Source: CALBLZ01 sp041917855
Lineage (GTDB): Bacteria > Patescibacteriota > UBA1384 > CAILIB01
DNA length: 8,587 nucleotides
Direction of reading: 5' to 3'
Assembly (NCBI GenBank): GCA_041917855.1
Contig: JAYRWT010000049.1
Location: 1 to 8,587 of the forward strand
Position numbers and translations under genes: made by a program. Below are positions 5,737 to 8,587 of this stretch, one piece after another (position 1 is the first letter of the stretch; each line of letters begins with the position of its first letter). The notes under the pieces are model-generated. The model had not been told where the DNA came from. It was given only the letters and a program-made list of their open reading frames with translations, and ran no database searches.

Positions 5737-6731
5737 AGAACGCTACGCTTAAATGATTCAAGGTGCTCAATGGCAATAAGGGTGCCCTTAGCTGTGCAGA
5801 GAGTAGGATTTTCGGCTACTTGGCATGGGACGCCAGTGATCTTGGTGAAAAGTTCGTCGAGCTTGCGCAGCTGCGCAGTGCCACCAGTTAAAATAATTCC
5901 CTTTTCCATAACATCTGATGATAGTTCCGGAGGTGTATTCTGCAACACAACCTTAACTGCGTTCATGATGTCTTGCAGTACAGGCTTGATGGCGGTGGTT
6001 ACGTCTGAGGAGTGTACGATGATGCTCTCGGGTAAGCCTGAAATAGCGTTTGAACCCGACACTTCACGGCTAAGTTCTTTTTTAAGGGGCATGGCGGTGC
6101 CAATTTCAATTTTTATTTCTTCGGCAGTTTGTTCGCCAATGATAAGGTTATACTTTTTACGAATGTGGGTAATAATTGCCTGATCCAGCGCGTCACCAGC
6201 AATACGCACGGAGTTTACTGCTACAGCGTCGCCGAGTGCGATTACTGCAACCTCGGTAGTGCCTGCGCCCAGGTCAATAATCATATTTCCCGACGGGCTA
6301 GCAATTTGTATACCTGCGCCAAGTGCGGCAGCAATGGACTGCTTTATAACATAGGCCACACGTGCTCCGGCTGCGACTGTGGCATCAACTACGGCCCTGC
6401 GTTCAGTTGACGTGACTCCGGCAGGTACCGAAACCATAACTTCCGGGCGAAAAATGCGCACCCGGCTCAGTACCTTATTTAGGAAAAAACGGAGCATAGA
6501 CTCAGTAATTTGGTAGCTAGCAATTGCACCATTGCGTAGCGGGTGCGCAGCAATAATGCTGTCTGGGGTACGACCAAGCATATCCTTAGCTTCTTTACCG
6601 ATAGCCATAATACGGTTATCGATAGCCTGAATAGCGACGACGCTTGGTTCACGAATAACAATTCCCTTTTTAGGTACTGAGATGGTAATACTGCTTGTGC
6701 CAAGATCGATTGCAACGCGTTTATTGAGCAT
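5724..6731 (-). CDS. mreB: Actin-like cell-shape protein MreB
   Basis: MreB forms membrane-bound antiparallel filaments that guide the peptidoglycan elongation machinery. The 335 residues are normal length and carry all actin-fold sites: phosphate 1 DLGTSS (9-14) followed by KGIVIREPSVVAI, phosphate 2 DLGAGTTEVAV (153-163), the AGDALDQAI helix (178-186), the GEQTAEEIKIEIG segment (199-211) and the adenosine motif GIILTGGTAQLRKLDELF (278-295). The usual LIEEPMAAA segment reads VIKQSIAAA (128-136). The position of the presumed catalytic Glu is therefore Q131, as in eukaryotic actin (Gln137), and the preceding Glu is Lys. The gene starts 2 bases after murA and overlaps the WecG/TagA-family gene; no Shine-Dalgarno sequence is present. 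The mreC, mreD, rodA and pbp2 genes are not adjacent. A noncanonical MreB paralogue is an alternative if another copy exists in the genome. Confidence 0.95.
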   Translation of the reverse strand: MLNKRVAIDLGTSSITISVPKKGIVIREPSVVAIQAIDNRIMAIGKEAKDMLGRTPDSIIAAHPLRNGAIASYQITESMLRFFLNKVLSRVRIFRPEVMVSVPAGVTSTERRAVVDATVAAGARVAYVIKQSIAAALGAGIQIASPSGNMIIDLGAGTTEVAVIALGDAVAVNSVRIAGDALDQAIITHIRKKYNLIIGEQTAEEIKIEIGTAMPLKKELSREVSGSNAISGLPESIIVHSSDVTTAIKPVLQDIMNAVKVVLQNTPPELSSDVMEKGIILTGGTAQLRKLDELFTKITGVPCQVAENPTLCTAKGTLIAIEHLESFKRSVLWSK

Positions 6732-6733
6732 GT

Positions 6734-8002
6734 CTATTCAATGCGAGTAATGTCTGCCCCTAGTTGACCGAGACGTTCGGCAATGTTTGAGTAACCTCGA
6801 TCAATGAGTTCGCCATGTTCAATGGTTGAAGTTCCTTCTGCAGCGAGTGCCGCAAGCACCAAGGCTGCACCTGCGCGTAGATCAGGAGAAATCATGGAGG
6901 CGTGCTGAAGCTGAGTTGGCCCGCTCACCAAGGCACGGTGTGGGTCACAAATCACAATATTTGCTCCCATGCGCTGGAGTAAATCTACAAAGTATAGGCG
7001 ACCCTCGTACATCCAGTCGTGAATGAGGCTGGTGCCCTGCGCCTGCGTTGCTAGCACGGTAAACGGCGACTGCAGATCTGGGAAAAAGCCTGGCCAGGGG
7101 TTAGTTTGCACATCTGCAGCCCGCAAATTTGGGCTTGGTAGCAAGGTAAGTGACTGTGCAACTTCGTCGTAGCGGTACTGAGCGTTAAAGTCATCGAGCT
7201 TGGCTAGCAGCGGTAGCAAGCCTAAGCGCTCACCTACCTGCTCAAGGGTAACGGTGCCTTGTGTTACGAGTGCGGCAACGGCAAAGGTGCCGATCTCGAT
7301 TTCATCTGGGATAATGGTAATTTCAGCTGACTGATGAGCAAGAGTAGTGGCTCCGACTACGGTAATGTAGGAGCCGCTGTCACCGCTAATTTGGTAGCCC
7401 ATAGCTCGCAGAAAGTCGCAGAGATTAGTGATGTGCTGCTCGGCAGCTGCATTCACAATAGTGGTAGTACCTGCGGAGCCAAGGGCGGCCATAATCAAGT
7501 TTTCGGTACCAGTAACAGAGCGCTCCTTTAGGTAAGCAAGGGTGCCCTGCATGTGAGAGCCATCGATGCTATACATGGTGCCATCAAAATTAACTATAGC
7601 CCCAAGCTGTCGGAATGCATCGAGGTGAGGTTCAATACTGCGTTTACCAATTACACAGCCACCTGGGTGTGGAAATACCGCACGTTTAAATCTGCTGAGG
7701 AGTGGGCCAACCAGCACAAGAGAAGCGCGCAGTTTGCGGGCAAGCTCGGTTGGAATTTCTGGGGTTTGTATCCCTGCGGTACTAATTGTGTAGCTATCGC
7801 CCTCACGATCAATGCTGGCACCCATAGTTTTAAGAATATCGAGCATGACCCGAACATCACCAATATCTGGGATGCGGTGCAAGGTTACCGGCGCATCGGT
7901 AAGTAGTGTTGCAGCAAGTAACTTGAGAGCTGCGTTCTTTCGTCCAGAGATGGTAACTGAGCCAGAAAGCTGGCGTTTACCCGTAATACGATAGTTGCTC
8001 AT
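6734..8002 (-). CDS. murA: UDP-N-acetylglucosamine 1-carboxyvinyltransferase MurA
   Basis: MurA transfers enolpyruvate from phosphoenolpyruvate to UDP-GlcNAc, the first committed step of peptidoglycan synthesis, in the cytosol. Length (422 residues) is typical of the two-domain inside-out barrel fold. Key residues by E. coli comparison are present: K22-N23 in SGRKNAA, R92 in RKLRAS, the catalytic Cys116 in PGGCVIGKR (E. coli Cys115), R121, D309 in GFFPDLQ (E. coli Asp305), D374 and R376 in DLRAG, and R402 in DRGYSNI. The Cys rather than Asp at the active site predicts that the enzyme is covalently inhibitable by fosfomycin. It heads the murA-mreB-WecG/TagA operon and is divergent from the PEGA-domain gene over 45 bases. 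GAGGG sits one base before the ATG, too close for an ordinary Shine-Dalgarno sequence, so leaderless initiation is possible. Confidence 0.97.
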   Translation of the reverse strand: MSNYRITGKRQLSGSVTISGRKNAALKLLAATLLTDAPVTLHRIPDIGDVRVMLDILKTMGASIDREGDSYTISTAGIQTPEIPTELARKLRASLVLVGPLLSRFKRAVFPHPGGCVIGKRSIEPHLDAFRQLGAIVNFDGTMYSIDGSHMQGTLAYLKERSVTGTENLIMAALGSAGTTTIVNAAAEQHITNLCDFLRAMGYQISGDSGSYITVVGATTLAHQSAEITIIPDEIEIGTFAVAALVTQGTVTLEQVGERLGLLPLLAKLDDFNAQYRYDEVAQSLTLLPSPNLRAADVQTNPWPGFFPDLQSPFTVLATQAQGTSLIHDWMYEGRLYFVDLLQRMGANIVICDPHRALVSGPTQLQHASMISPDLRAGAALVLAALAAEGTSTIEHGELIDRGYSNIAERLGQLGADITRIE

Positions 8003-8008
8003 ACCCTC

Positions 8009-8019
8009 AGCATAGCATA
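8009..8019 (-). promoter_or_regulatory. Tandem overlapping -10 boxes for murA
   Basis: On the minus strand TATGCT occurs twice, at 8019-8014 and 8014-8009, sharing one base. The proximal copy ends exactly 6 bases before the murA ATG, so its predicted transcript would start at the A of the start codon; the distal copy would give a leader of about 5 nt. Each matches four of six consensus positions and neither has a clear -35 element. Confidence 0.35.
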
Positions 8020-8035
8020 GGCTACCAGATTGGTG

Positions 8036-8041
8036 TACTAT
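8036..8041 (+). promoter_or_regulatory. Candidate -10 box for the PEGA-domain gene
   Basis: TACTAT ends exactly 6 bases before the ATG at 8048, which places the predicted first transcribed base on the start codon. An overlapping reading is TGg plus TGTACT (8031-8039), an extended -10 form. No Shine-Dalgarno sequence lies between this box and the ATG. Confidence 0.4.
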
Positions 8042-8047
8042 CGAGGC

Positions 8048-8587
8048 ATGTCAAAGAATAGAGTAGAGCTTAGTGAGTTAGGTCAAAAAGTTGCCCGAGA
8101 GGTCAAACGCTATACCTACATTGAACGTATGCCCTGGAACCGGATAGGCTACTGGTTCATTGGCTTTTTCTTTTTTCTGATAATTTCTGGCGTTGCGCTC
8201 GGCTACTCCCTGGGGTACCGCTATAACGTTGAGCGAGCTACCTGGCAGCAGACTGGTGTAATTAGGGTAAACGGCCCACTCTCAGGTTTGCCGGTAAAAG
8301 TTAGTGTGGATGGTGAGCAGGTTGCCACTAGTCTGCCCGTGCGGCTTAATCGCGTGCTGCCTGGTACCCATACTATTGTTCTGCAGAAAGACGGCTACCA
8401 AATTTGGTCTCGCACCATGGATATGCAGCCAAATGAAAGGATCTCATTCACCGATGCCGTCATGCTCTATACCGAGCCCAAAGCTACACTGGCAAAGGAT
8501 ATTACGCCAGAAGATTCCCGCTTTACCAACTACAGCACTCGTAACCTAGAGATCCGCAATAGCAACGAGATTTGGATTGAGAATGAA
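8048..8587 (+). CDS. PEGA-domain membrane protein, truncated at the window end
   Basis: An ATG at 8048 opens 180 codons without a stop, continuing past the window end. Residues 1-33 are polar and basic (cytosolic). Residues 34-57 form one strong transmembrane helix rich in Ile, Phe and Gly, including FFFFLIISGVALGY. The Arg/Lys-rich N-terminal flank predicts N-in, C-out, so this is a signal anchor rather than a cleaved signal peptide. Residues about 71-130 are a PEGA-type beta domain: GVIRVNGPLSGLPVKVSVDG, then LPVRLNRVLPGTHTIVLQKDGY. PEGA domains are small surface or envelope beta modules, often joined to a larger C-terminal domain such as a beta-propeller, which cannot be seen here. It is divergent from murA, so an envelope role fits. 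Function is unknown. Confidence 0.85.
   Translation, partial: MSKNRVELSELGQKVAREVKRYTYIERMPWNRIGYWFIGFFFFLIISGVALGYSLGYRYNVERATWQQTGVIRVNGPLSGLPVKVSVDGEQVATSLPVRLNRVLPGTHTIVLQKDGYQIWSRTMDMQPNERISFTDAVMLYTEPKATLAKDITPEDSRFTNYSTRNLEIRNSNEIWIENE

Noticed and set aside
6129..6410. Cys-rich plus-strand frame of 93 codons inside mreB, looking vaguely like zinc-knuckle spacing
   Set aside because: The Cys residues arise from antisense reading of Ala and Thr codons in the conserved MreB core; no start signal or family resemblance supports it.
7553..7906. 117-codon plus-strand frame inside murA
   Set aside because: It lies antisense to the murA active-site region, whose conserved residues are all intact; nothing suggests it is translated.
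1..8587. Mobile element, CRISPR, toxin-antitoxin, tRNA or rRNA
   Set aside because: No transposase, repeat-spacer pattern, paired small genes or cloverleaf-like sequence was seen; all space is taken by the listed genes.
1..8587. Recoded UGA (Gly) as in some other CPR lineages
   Set aside because: Frames close normally with TGA, for example at 3618-3620, and conserved Gly residues use GGN codons.

Overview
This window is a compact, fully coding stretch from a bacterium of roughly balanced base composition that uses the standard genetic code: TGA is used as a stop, and every Trp I checked is TGG. It holds seven complete protein genes plus one truncated gene at each edge, with almost no intergenic DNA. 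No RNA gene, insertion sequence, CRISPR array or prophage piece is visible. Several traits suggest a Patescibacteria/CPR organism, most likely Saccharibacteria-like: very short spacers, almost no Shine-Dalgarno sequences, a PEGA-domain membrane protein, and housekeeping genes outside their usual operons. This placement is inference, because no rRNA is present.

Left edge, minus strand: nusA is the first gene of its own transcript. It is followed after 11 bases by the first 18 codons of a gene whose start resembles the ClpC ATPase N-terminus. A near-consensus promoter (1334-1362) drives nusA, and a strong hairpin followed by a T-run lies in the short nusA leader. The -35 element of this promoter lies inside the first codons of the divergent glycosyltransferase gene.

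Middle, plus strand (1350-4935): two GT4-family glycosyltransferases, a PIG-L-type deacetylase and a DedA-family membrane protein lie head to tail. The most economical reading is a glycolipid or surface-glycan module: two sugar transfers, de-N-acetylation of a sugar, and a membrane protein of the lipid-carrier/flippase family. The substrate cannot be read from the sequence.

Right side, minus strand (8002-4966): murA, mreB and a WecG/TagA/CpsF-family transferase form a tight operon with a 2-base gap and a 13-base overlap. It links the first committed step of peptidoglycan synthesis, the elongation cytoskeleton, and a transferase that acts on a lipid-linked sugar. On the plus strand, divergent from murA, is the N-terminal 180 residues of a single-pass membrane protein with a PEGA domain, cut by the window end.

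I see no clearly new defence or mobile system. The points most worth a second look are: an MreB with an actin-like Gln in place of the usual catalytic Glu; the nusA leader hairpin and the overlapping divergent promoters; the recurring TAnnnT-N6-start arrangement that suggests leaderless mRNAs; a KH1 loop in NusA lacking its second Gly; and a DedA protein lacking one of two conserved Arg residues.
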